From Ahaetulla prasina (lineage: Eukaryota; Chordata; Lepidosauria; Squamata; Colubridae): a DNA stretch of 64,000 nucleotides. Positions 23,946-34,734 of the stretch are shown piece by piece. Numbering within the stretch: the stretch's first letter is position 1; each line of letters begins with the position of its first letter. Position numbers and translations under genes: made by a program. The stretch lies in NCBI RefSeq assembly GCF_028640845.1, contig NC_080540.1, forward strand, positions 52,310,561 to 52,374,560, read 5' to 3'. The notes under the pieces are model-generated. The model did no database searches. It was not told the DNA's origin and saw nothing but the letters and a program-made list of their open reading frames with translations.

Positions 23946-25504
23946 TTCATAGTCAGTGTATGTTATTAATATCTGTGTCAGGTATACGTTGGCATTTGAA
24001 ATGAAATATTTTTTAAAAAAACTTTTCCTCCTTTTTCTCTGCTTTGGATTGTCATTGTTTCTAAAAAAAGAGAAGCAAACAAAAATAATGTTGAGTGCAA
24101 AATTAGTATCCCACCGGCACTATGCTACCTGAAGCTTATTTTTTTTTGCTTGTGGAAAGATTAACACTCAATACAATTCATTCATGCATCATTTAGAAAT
24201 TTCCTGCTTCCACAACTCCATGATAACTCTAAGCAACTAACAATCAGGGAAATGAACCTATGAAAACAATATTCCAACCGAAGTAATCCAACTAATCCCA
24301 GGTTGCCCTTTGGCACCCTTGTGCTTCTGCAGCTCAATACAATATGCCAACATCTTTGAGATTTTCCAACACATCAGCAGCTCTTAAGTTTGTCTAAGCA
24401 ACCAACATTAATGATTTTCATTTGAGAGCTTTTAAGTCGATCTTCCATTCCAAGTCTCCCAACCCAATTCCTCTTAAAAAAGCATCACCAAACAAGTAAA
24501 AAAGTTGTCTTGAGCCAATGAATCTTTTGAAGCAAAGGTGCAAAGAAGCTGCAGTGGAGGTAACTTATTCAGAGAAGCCCATTAATTTAGGAAATATACA
24601 TCTGTTTAAAAAGACAGTGGGTGATTTTTGAAAAATGATTTACAGCTTTAAAGAGCTAAAGATTTCACACTTGGAAGAATAGCTATTTATTGTTTGGTGT
24701 GGGTTTCTTGCCTAGTTTAATGGAATTTTCCCAGAAGACTAAATAAGATTTAATGTAGTCCATTTATGTGTCATAAATGGAGAACAGAAAACGTATCTGT
24801 ACAGCAGCGATGCAAAGGCACAGAATATCCAAGGCCCTATGTCAATTTCCACCTGCCCAATATGCAAATTACTCACAAGGGTGAGCTGGCATTGTAATAA
24901 CTTAGGCCAACAATAATATATGGGATTTAATTAAACAAGCCAAATTAATCCCAAACAATAAGGATGATTTAATAACTTGTGCATTCTGGAGACCAGTTAT
25001 TCAAAACAGGACATGGCCTTGTTTAGGGGAATGGTTATCAGAGTAATTTAGCTTGCTGATAAATATATTGGTTTAATAGCATGTTTTCCAGATTTTTTCA
25101 AAAGGAAACAAGTAGTAACGTCTTTTACGAAATAAGGTCTTGACTGTTTTCTTGTTTAAGGAAATGATTAGGGCAAGGAGTAGACAATGCACAATCATAT
25201 GCATTACTATGTTTAATAAGGATTGATCTCAATAACTATGCCTTGGCTTATAGCTCTGGATTTAACTGTATTAGGGTAAATATAATTATTTTGGTTTTTT
25301 CCCTAAACAATATAGATGAATTAGTCCAAACAGTCCAATATTTTTTTTTATTTATGAACAACTCCCAATATTCGCAAAACCTTATTTTTAATGGATTCTT
25401 CATGTAAAGTTTGGATTATCACTTCAATATAATAAAAATGAAAGTGTATGCATGATTATCCAAATATAAATCCATTTCAGCATTTTTCTTCTTAGGTTAC
25501 AATT
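23946..25504. other. Intronic sequence; candidate conserved block at 24600-25100
   Basis: No transposon recognised. The block includes an octamer ATGCAAAT (24862-24869) twelve bases after an E-box CACCTG (24850-24855), then gggatttaattaaacaagcc. A 31-base segment at 25434-25464 recurs at 29381-29411. Confidence 0.35.
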
Positions 25505-25517
25505 TAAAGTCAGTTGA

Positions 25518-25642
25518 ATGTCTATGGAGATTCTCAGTCATCCAGGTCATGGTTGTCCCAAAGGTGCTTTTTTCAAGAGCCAACTGGACCTTCTGGTTGA
25601 ACCAGAAAGTCCAGTTGCCTCTTGAAAAAAGCATCTTTGGGA
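25518..25642 (-). mobile_element. Penelope-like end fragment, foldback form
   Basis: 125 bp flanked by perfect 13-bp repeats taaagtcagttga (25505-25517 and 25643-25655). Arms 25556-25598 and 25600-25642 are complementary at 40 of 43 positions with a single-base centre. The outer part, tctatggagattctcagtca, is shared with 27576-27698. Confidence 0.85.
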
Positions 25643-25902
25643 TAAAGTCAGTTGACTAAGTTACATCTGCACTATGCTTGTTATGTTTTATTTAATTTTA
25701 CAAAACAAACTATAGTTCCATAGTTTAGGTATTTGTGTCATATTACACTGTATTTCACATGAAGAATGGAGCATGTGTGCCAAATCTACTAGCTTTTAAT
25801 ATTATTTACTCATAAACCTACTGGTAGATGGTTGAGTGCCTATCATTCTGCAGTGAAATGGACTTGTAGCTTCTGTTTAGAAATTGAGTCATGGCAACTT
25901 GA

Positions 25903-25940
25903 CGACTTGCTCAGACCTGGGTGACTGAGAATCTTCATTA
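25903..25940 (+). mobile_element. Possible Penelope-like end remnant
   Basis: agacctgggtgactgagaat resembles the terminal segment of the elements at 25.5 and 27.6 kb. It is short, with no clear borders. Confidence 0.4.
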
Positions 25941-26067
25941 ACAACTTGTGGCTTCTGTTTATTCATGGGGATTTGGGGTCTGCCCAAATATAGAAGAAGA
26001 AAAAAAAATCAACTGAATCATTGCCTGAAAAAAATGTGAGTGCTATTAGGACTCATGGAACCTTTCT

Positions 26068-26573
26068 GGCTTTGCAGACTGGCCGGGGGTGAGGGAGAGA
26101 GGGGATGGTTTTATGTGATCATTGGACAAGCTTGTATGTGTGCAGCTGCATTTGCATGAGCAGTGAGCATGCTCACCCAACACTCACACGAATGGAGTGT
26201 GTGTGCATGCATGCACTTGCCTGTCACTTCTGCAGCCTGGTTCTGAAGGGCTCAAGGCCTGGTAGTGGGCTGCGTCCCAAGCAGGGGTGAAATACAGCAG
26301 ATTCTGACAGGTTCTGGAGAACCGGTAGCGGAAATTTCGAGCAGTTTGGAGAACTGATAGTGGAAATTTTGAGTAGTTTGGAGAACCAGCAAATACCACC
26401 TCTGGCTGGTCCCAGAGTGGGGTGGGAATGGAGACTTTGCAATATCCTTCCCTTGGAGTGGGGAGGGAGTGGGGATTTTGCAGTATTCTTACCCTGCCAC
26501 ACCCACCAACCCAAACCCACAGAACCAGTAGTAAAAAAAATTGGATTTCACCACTGGTCCCAGGGATTGGAAT
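26068..26573. mobile_element. Old hAT-type element interrupted by a younger one
   Basis: The segments 26068-26281 and 26557-26573 together resemble the element at 22772-22964 (ggttctgaagggctcaaggc, gtagtgggctgcgtccca). The insertion at 26282-26556 splits them. Confidence 0.5.
26282..26556. mobile_element. hAT-type MITE, 275 bp, with 8-bp target duplication
   Basis: Termini caggggtgaaat and atttcaccactg. Flanks gtcccaag (26274-26281) and gtcccagg (26557-26564) match at 7 of 8. Same termini as 60143-61343. Confidence 0.88.
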
Positions 26574-26639
26574 AGACTTATACCAGTTAAAGAGGAAAGA
26601 AAAGAGACTGTAGCTAGAGGCAGGGAAGCAGGAATCAGA

Positions 26640-26690
26640 AGGAATTAGAACTAGAAGACCTCCAAAGTCTCTTCCAATTTTGTTTTTCTA
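26640..26690 (+). mobile_element. CR1 LINE extreme 3' end
   Basis: aactagaagacctccaaagt then ctcttccaattttg, the last about 50 bp of CR1. Confidence 0.65.
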
Positions 26691-26699
26691 TTATTCTGA

Positions 26700-26900
26700 A
26701 TTGGAATACTTTATTTGACCAAGTGTGATTAGACACATAAGGAATTTGTCTCTGGTGCAGAAGCTCTTGGTGTACATGCAAAACAAAAGTGTAATAATAA
26801 TTGTATTAATGATACCAATAAAAGGAGATAGTAGAGAAGATGAGAAGGATAAGGATAATACAAGCATACCACATGGGTAAATATACTTAGATATAAGTAA
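26700..26900 (-). mobile_element. CR1-L3/Rex1-like LINE 3' end (diverged)
   Basis: tttatttgaccaagtgtgat then aggaatttgtctctggtgca. No TAGAA array remains. Confidence 0.7.
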
Positions 26901-27560
26901 ATATACTTAGACATAACTGTGTACTGAAAACCTTCAAAATGTTAGAGTCATAGCAATTAATTTAAATTAAAGTTAGAAAACTGTGTGAAGTTTTAAAACA
27001 AATCCCTCTCTCTCTTATATTAGTACATTTCACAGATAAATAAGTGAATGGAGCATTTTTTTTTTACAATGGCCCTTCTCTCTTGCTGTTCTGACTGCCA
27101 GACCCGAACGTAAGCATTTTACATCTCATGACAAGTTCCAGTTATTGTGTGTAATGATCTACTGTCAGTTTCTTCCTACCCAAACTCCCTATTTGTGCTT
27201 GATCAGCCAGGCATGACTATAGTGACTCTTAATGTGGCAATGTGAAATATAATTAATGTTCAATAAACAAAACCTAATTTTTCCATGTATCAGCTTATGG
27301 AGTCAGTGGAAGATTAACGATGACTCAAGAAAATGTATTAATTTTGAGCTCCTGTTAAAGACTCAGAAAGTCAATGGCTTTAGGTATATTTGAATTTTTG
27401 GATGTCAAAGAATTCTGCTACAGGAAGTCTATGAAATGCTGCCATAGTGTGAACACTACTGTCCCTTGAAATGTGTCAGACTCCATGTTTCCAAGATAAA
27501 AAATCAATAATAATCTATATTCCCAGTGAAGACACGCTGATGAAAGAGATAGTGGTGAAA
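26901..27560. other. Intronic sequence, no recognised feature
   Basis: Nothing recognised. Confidence 0.55.
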
Positions 27561-27575
27561 CTACAGTTAAATAAA

Positions 27576-27698
27576 TGTCTATGGAGATTCTCAGTCATCC
27601 AGGTCATGGTTGTTCCAAAGGTGCCTTTTCAAGAGGCAACTGGACTTTCTGGTGTTTCTTTGAAGACATTTCACTTCTCATCCAAGAAGCTTCTTTGG
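27576..27698 (-). mobile_element. Penelope-like end fragment with hammerhead-like fold
   Basis: 123 bp flanked by perfect 15-bp repeats ctacagttaaataaa (27561-27575 and 27699-27713). The minus strand from 27698 reads ccaaaga, stem agcttct, loop tggatg, stem agaagt, then gaaa and tgtc, a decayed hammerhead-ribozyme layout. The other end, tctatggagattctcagtca, equals that of 25518-25642. Confidence 0.82.
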
Positions 27699-27713
27699 CT
27701 ACAGTTAAATAAA

Positions 27714-28151
27714 CAACTTTCCCTGAGTGTTTTTTTCTTTTTCTTTTTCAGATGCTAAAAGCAAGATAATATCCATGTGAAATGTCTCTTGGGATATTTA
27801 CATTTATATTTTAGGGAAGAAATCACTATGGATAAAACCCCATGTTAGAAACTATTGTAAAAATAAAACTGTGACACAGTTTTTTTACACATCTATAGAA
27901 TTTAAATATTAGAGAAGTAAGAACACTTATAGGAAACAGATTAAATATGTTCTAGCTCTCAAGTTAATGCTTGAGCTGACTGTTTGGAAACAAGCAGTTT
28001 AACTGTGGAACTAAATCCCACAAAATAATATGCCTTTGTTCCTCATTGCAGATATGCTACTTTTGACTGCAAGGAAATAGGATTGAATGATTCCTGCCAT
28101 GATCCTTGATTCCGATGCATAATTTTTTAAAAAAAAAAACAGCTTATTTTA
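27714..28151. other. Intronic sequence, no recognised feature
   Basis: Nothing recognised. Confidence 0.55.
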
Positions 28152-28373
28152 TCAGCTGTGGTGGCACAGTGGTTAGAATGCATATTGCATTGTAGGCTAA
28201 TTCTGCTGACTGCTAGGGGTTCGATTCTCACCGGCTCAAGGTTGGACTCAGCTTTCCATCCTTCTGAGGTCAGTAAACTGAGGACCCAGATGATTGGGGG
28301 CAATAGGCTGTCTCTGTAAACTGCTTAGAGAGGGCTCCTAATTATAAGGCTAAGTCCTATCACTATTGCTATT
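28152..28373 (+). mobile_element. tRNA-related SINE (type A, Sauria-like)
   Basis: gtggtggcacagtggttaga, B-box ggttcgattctcac, then ctcaaggttggactcagctt and a 3' end aagtcctatcactattgcta. Confidence 0.85.
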
Positions 28374-30061
28374 TCTTCATTAAAAAAGAAAATTCTATAC
28401 AGTATATAAATGATCACAGTATATAAATGATCATGAGGTGTAAAACTCATTCCATAATTGGGGGAGAATCCAGGAACTCAGAAATATTAGCACCAATGGT
28501 TTTAAACCTTACATTTTTGGTCCCTGCGTTATTGGAGCTTCTGCACTCTAAAATCAGAGTCTGCTGGATAATATCTGGGGGCAAAACTTCAATACTGTAG
28601 TGGTCAAAAGGTTGGGAGTCCTTTTTATTGATTCTAATGCTTGCCCAGTTCCAGCTACAGTTATATACTCTCATTTTAGAAGAATAAAATATCCAGAGAT
28701 ATGTGTTTCCAAAAATAACTAATCTTTTCATATTGTATAATTAAGGCATGTGAAACAGAAACATGAGTTAATAATCAGAGCTGAAAAATCAATGTCGACA
28801 CTAAGAATCTTATGAAATATAAATGAAATTACTGGAAAAACATGTATTAATCGCAACTAGTTATTAGCTAATTATATGATTCTGTAAATGAACTGGTTCT
28901 GGAAAGGAAATGGACAGGGAAATTGAAGCATGAGTTCAACTGGAAAAGAAGAAAATTATTCAAAGGGGAAGGCAGATATTTGAATGCAATGCCTTTAAGA
29001 ACTTTTCAGCGGACATAGAGAAATTTAATTTACTAGCAGCTTAGTGAATTCTGACCTTAAAAGTGACTATCCTCAGTCTTGGTGAATGTCAACAAAATTA
29101 AATTTAAGATCAGAACAAAAAATTAGCAAAGATTAAGAAATCATAAAAGAAGTGTATATGTAGCTAATAAAATAATTGAATGAAAGGTGAGGGATGTGCA
29201 AATCTGTCTCAATGATTGCCATTTGATGGCAATATAAGTCTCATTTATACATTCCCATTAAACTAGGCAATTTTACCAAACATGTAGGAGTAGAGGATAG
29301 TAAAAATATTGAAAAACATTTAAAATTGTAGTGAAAAGGTTTGAATGTTGAATATTGTAAAGCAAAAGACATAAATAGACAAAAATGAAAGTGTATGCAT
29401 GATTATCCAAAATTGGATAATTGGATAAGGAGAATTGTTCTCCTTATTTTCAAAACTACATATATTTCTTGGGATTAATCCCAAAGTTCTCTCTTTTGTA
29501 CCTGATGCACATGTTGTTTGTTTTTTGACAATACCTCTTATTTTCTTGTTCTTCTTTAGTAACTAATATCTGTTGTGTAAATACAAAGTCCCCCACATTC
29601 TTAATTGTAATATAGTGATCAGTAAATGCCAGGCATGGTGACCCATATGTCTTGATGATGGAATGAATTTTTATGTGGGAAGAATGTACTCATCCATCAA
29701 AGATGCCAGCTTCCATTTGACCAGCTGTATTTCACAATAACAAGATTTGCCATGTCAGAAACATTAAGGAATAGTTCAAACCATGTATTATGCCCTATAA
29801 ATTATGATAATTCTGAACTTACTACTTTGATTCCATTTCATTCATAGAAAAAAGCCTCCTTTAAGGCACATTTTAAGAGCAATGATATGATGATCAAATG
29901 GATATTTAATATATGGATTTTTATTTTTAATATCTGTTTGGAAATTTTAATTTTTTTTTCTGATTTTAGAAGGGTTAATTAGGTGGGGATTAATTGTAAA
30001 TCTGCATTTCACCTTGGTTTTTTTTTTATTTGTTTGAACTACATAAAATAAGAATCTACCA
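28374..30061. other. Intronic sequence with one unexplained minus-strand open frame
   Basis: No transposon recognised. A 94-codon minus-strand frame (28447-28731) is described in the findings. 29381-29411 repeats a segment from 25434. Confidence 0.45.
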
Positions 30062-31096
30062 CAGTGATGGCTAACCTTTTTCCTGTTGCATGCCAAAAGC
30101 AGGGAGAGCACGGAGGGTCATGCGCACACATGCCCAAACCCATAATGCAACGTCCCCACATGGGCCCATGCACATGTGACCCCCCCATTCCCCCATGCAT
30201 GTGCGGGTGACCCCCCCTACTCCCACCACACATGCACATGTGACACCCCCCCATGCAGGCATGATGAACCCCACACTGCCTGTTTTGGGCCTGGAAAGCC
30301 TCCCTGAAGCCTGAAGTAGCAGAGGGAATGCTGCTTTTTTCATGGTGGCTGGAGAGGGGGTGGTGGCGATTCTCTTCCAGAATCCCAGCCACAAGTGGCA
30401 GGGTGAGAACCACTGCGCAGCCACAGGAAAGTAGCAGGGGGGACACTGCTTTTTCCCCGGTGCCTGGAGAGGGGGTGGCAGCGATTCTCTTCCAGAATCC
30501 CAGCTGCAAGCATCAGGGTGAGAACCGCCGCCCCACTTTGCCCTCCACCAAGAACAAGCAGCGATGACCCTGCTACTTTCCTGGGCCTGCAGGGTTGTAC
30601 AGCGGTTCTTTCCATGGCCTGCTGCTGCTGCTGCTCTTCTGGGGCACCCAAGTAGGCCAGGCGCTCCAGACCACAGATGTGCATTACTGTGGGCTGGAGG
30701 GCTGGGGCCGCACAAGAAACCTGCTGGGACGGGGAGGGATGGAAGCCCTGGCCTGCCCATCCTAGCCAACAGCTCTCTCCCCTAGGAAGCGACTGCCGGG
30801 ATCCCATCTCTGCATCTTTGGGCATGTTAGCTGTTCTTCACGTGCCTATGTGCGCCAGAAATCAGAAGACCAGGTGGCCAGTGTTTCATGCGCACTCCAG
30901 AACATGGACATAATCTTTCCCTATGCGCATGCACACTGGACAACTGCTCTTTCGGTTTCTGGTGCTCCCGTGTGTGTGACGACCAGCTGGCTGGCATGCC
31001 GGAACCCAGAAGAACAATGGGCGATGGCTCCATGTGCCCGGAGAGATGACTCTGTGTGACATTTCCGGCACGTGTGCCATAGGTTCGCCATCATGG
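30062..31096. mobile_element. hAT-type element, 1035 bp, GC-rich
   Basis: Starts cagtgatggctaacctttt and ends aggttcgccatcatgg. Flanks atctacca (30054-30061) and gtctacca (31097-31104) match at 7 of 8. The interior is GC-rich with no transposase, so it is non-autonomous. It holds a 115-bp tandem duplication (30318-30432 and 30433-30540). Same family as 44441-44892. Confidence 0.85.
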
Positions 31097-33128
31097 GTCT
31101 ACCATATATTAAATACATTGCACTTTCCTTCATTATTTCATTCTTAAATCATCCTTGCTTTCATAATTCTCCATACAAAGCTTCCATTGATTTTTAAAAG
31201 CTAAAATGCAATTCTTAAATTTTTTTAGCAGCTAATCAGTCCTAGATAGCTACTAAGAACAGAGCACAGAGAATTCATGAAGAAATTCTAAACTCAAAAT
31301 TCATAAAACCTAGTCACCAAAGAAAATTAACTTCCCTGTTCTTCTCATTTCCAGGCTACATCTCCCTCCTAGAATTAATAGGAAGATAAGTCCTAGGCAC
31401 GTTGTTTGAGCACATCAGGTTTTCTGTAATAGTTCTTGAACAATAATGATGCAAAATAGCAGGCTCTTGAATATGCAATACTGCAGCGGCCTGAGATTGA
31501 ACTGAAAACTTTTCCTTACTTTTCTATAGAACTATGGGGGTTCTTTGTCTTGTTCTATTTTCCTCTCCCCACCCCCCCAACCCCTTTTAATTACTGTGAA
31601 AGAACAGAGGTTGTAGGAATGAAGCATAGGCACCGAAACGACATTAATTTAGGACAACTCTTTTTCAAGTATGATTTATCTTAAATAATCTAGACTTGCT
31701 GAATTCATCATTTGAAAGAAGCACTTGGCAATCATCTTGAGCACGGGAGTGTCAAAAGGTGTAATAAGTTATAAATCCATATTTCCTAGGAGTGATAGGT
31801 ATCTGGTGGGAGGTTTTTTTTTCTTAGTTTCACAAGACAAGTTGGATTAAATCTCATATTTCTATTAAAAAGAAGGAGACATGGCTTTCCCATTATGTGG
31901 GCAAGCATCTTTTCTGCTAGTGTGATTTGTGAACCACTATCTTGCAGAAAAAAGTGGAAAGGAGAATAAAGTGTCAGTTGTGAAGAAGCTGGACCAAGAG
32001 TGATCCTTATTGATAAAATGATTCAGTTGCATGAAGTTTCCCCACAAATGGCTATCCCTAAGCAATAGTCAGTTATAGTATCAAAGCTGACTCCATTACA
32101 ATGAACCTTGATGGAGGTTAGCAGTAGAGACCCATTAATCCAGTGGAGAGATGGTATTATTCCTCAATAGTATCTCCAAAAATGGTTTCTTAACTTTTCT
32201 GTTCCTAAGCCAAGAACTTCAGTTATGGTGACCACCTTTTTCTCCTCCTCTTTTTTCTTAGCCCCAAAGGGCTGCTGCAGTTGTTGAAGGAAGAGACAAA
32301 AGCAGATGCAATTGAAGATTTTGGCCCTTTATCTGTGGTTGGCCCCATATGGGCGTGAGCTGAATTCCTACTGTTTTCATGGCTGCTACTGTTAAGATGA
32401 GCTTCTTTTGAGAGCTGGCATGGCCACATAGCAAGTTGCCAAGTAGCCTGGACTATATTTCTCCTCATATAGTTATTGAGAGGTATTATGTGTCATGCTC
32501 ATACCATAGAGGTACAGTTTGGGCTGAATGCGATAGAGAAATTAAATGAATTACTGTCTTTCCCACACATCCTAACTTTGGTTATACTATTCACATCTAG
32601 GAAAAAGGCTATGTGATAGGGCCTCCATGTGGTTTGTTTCCATGTGTAGTTAGTTAGATCTCTCCATTCCCCCATCTGTCCAAATTCTGAAGTGGAAAGT
32701 AATTGACTTAAAAGCATGTTTCATGTTCCTCCATTAAAAAGATGGAAAACTTTTGCTTTGTTTTGTAATGGCCAAATACTGTCAGATTTTTCAAAGCATT
32801 ATTTAATTGGTCAGCTCAGATGTCACACAAGAGTGTGCACAGATGCTTGTCTCTTCTTGGTCAATAATATTTCTTGGCTTGTGTTTTAAAAAGATTGCCT
32901 GCAATGGTAAACACTACATACTTCAGCACCACCTATTAATGTCTTTTTGTTGGATTTGTCTCTTTAGGGCAAGAGAAAGAGAATGCTGGAGGAGCAGAGA
33001 AATACATTAATCAATTAATTAACCCATGCTGTTACATGTAGTTCATTGTCATAATCATACAACTTTTCTGGTCTTTCCATATTGGCAGGTATGCTGTTAG
33101 TCTGCAGCTTCTCATAAGTAGTTGGATG
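31097..33128. other. Intronic sequence, no recognised feature
   Basis: Two kilobases with no repeat family recognised; some may be conserved non-coding DNA, untested. Confidence 0.45.
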
Positions 33129-33136
33129 ATGTATCA

Positions 33137-33554
33137 CAGGAGTGTCAAACTCAATTTCATGGAGGGCTGCATCAGGGTTGTGCTTGACCTCGGGGCTAGG
33201 GGAGGGGGCGTGGCCAGGGTGGGCATGGCCAGCTTGATGTCACTCATGTCAGGGGTGCCTGTGGTGGCCCAAGTGCTCTGCCAATGAAAACAGGTTCCTG
33301 AGCTCTGTGCCTGGCTGTGACGGCCTCTTGCAACCCTCTGTCAGCAAAAATGGAGTTTAGGAGGACTGCATGTGGCCCCTGTGAGCTCCGTTTCTGGCTG
33401 CAATGGCCTCCTGCAACCCTCCCAAGCTCCATTTTTGCTGGCAGAAATGCCACCCCTGGCCAGTCCTTTGCTGTTTCCAGGGTGGCCTCACAGGCCAGAT
33501 CTAAGCACCCCATGGGCTGGATCTGGCCCCTGGGACTTGAGATTGACACCCCTG
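33137..33554. mobile_element. hAT-type element, 418 bp
   Basis: Starts caggagtgtcaaactcaatt and ends gacttgagattgacacccct then g. Flanks atgtatca (33129-33136) and atgtacca (33555-33562) match at 7 of 8. No transposase. Confidence 0.88.
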
Positions 33555-33661
33555 ATGTACCATAATTTATGGACAAAAAGTTTTATCTCTATGTAATTAG
33601 AATTATTGCTGAGATCTAGATTGATTTATTATATTTATTTATTACATTTATATGCTGCCCA

Positions 33662-33990
33662 TTTATTTATTTATTTATTTATTTTATTTAATTTTTATAC
33701 CGCCCTTCTCCCGAAGGACTCAGGGCAGTGTACAGGCAAAAGTAAAAACAACACAATATACAAATTAAAATACCTTTTAAAAACTTATTAAATTAGCCTG
33801 AAATTAAAATTTTCCATACTAAAAACCCCATTTAAAATTAATAAAATTTCCCCTTAAAACTAATTTAAGCCAGCCCCGCGCGAATAAAAAGATGTGTTTT
33901 TAGTTCGCGACAAAATGTCCGGAGGTCAGGTATTTGACGTAACACTACGGAGTTCGCGACAAAATGTCCGGAGGTCAGGTATTTGACATT
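33662..33990 (-). mobile_element. L2-like LINE 3' end with internal tandem duplication
   Basis: Same family as 3110-3413. Tail (ATTT)n, then ttttataccgcccttctccc. The segment agttcgcgacaaaatgtccg at 33902 is repeated at 33951, a 49-bp duplication unit. Confidence 0.8.
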
Positions 33991-34171
33991 CACTATCCAA
34001 TATTCATCATGGCTATTCCCAGGGTTTGTTTTTACCTTGGGTTGAGCACTTGTATAACTGATTAATCACAGATTTGTTTCTGGGATAGTTTTTACCATCT
34101 ATGCCACATATACTTAAATAAAAACTAACCTGAAAGCAAATGAGCAGACAGTCACTTAGATGAATCAAGAT

Positions 34172-34725
34172 CATGTGAAGTGTTAATACCACTTTCTAAT
34201 GCCTTGGTAAGGCCACACTTGGAATATTGCATTCAGTTTTGGTCGCCACGATGTAAAAAAGATGATGAGACGCTAGAAAGAGTGCAACAAAGAGCAACAA
34301 AAATGATTAGGGGACTGGAGGCTAAAACATATGAAGAATGATTGCAGGAACTCGGTATGTCTAGTTTAATGAAAAGAAGTACTAAGGGAGACATGATAGC
34401 AGTGCTCCAATATCTCAGGGGTTGCCACAAAGAAGAGGGAGTCAAACTATTCCCCAAAACACCTAAGGGTAGAAGAAGAAGCAATGGGTGGAAACTAATC
34501 AAGGAGAGAAGCAACTTAGGACTAATGAGAAATTTCCTGACAGTTAGAACAATTAATAAGTGGAACAACTTGCCTGCAGAAGTTGTGAATGCTCCAACAC
34601 TGGAATTATTTAAGAAAATGTTGGATAACCATTTGTCTGAAATGGTGTAGGGTTTCCTGCCTAGGCAGGGGGTTGGACTAAAAGATCTCCAAGGTCCCTT
34701 CCAACTCTGTTATTATGTTATATGT
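34172..34725 (+). mobile_element. CR1 LINE 3' part
   Basis: From ccactttctaatgccttggt to the terminus aagatctccaaggtcccttc. The frame reads MQELGMSSLMKRSTKGDM and LELFKKMLDNHLSEMV. 5'-truncated; the copy is close to that at 20632-21355. Confidence 0.92.
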
Positions 34726-34734
34726 CTCACCAAT

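Noticed and set aside
30039..30825. Several overlapping open frames of 150-230 codons, mostly minus strand
   Set aside because: They lie within one GC-rich hAT element bounded by an 8-bp duplication. GC-rich sequence has few stops, and no domain is recognisable.
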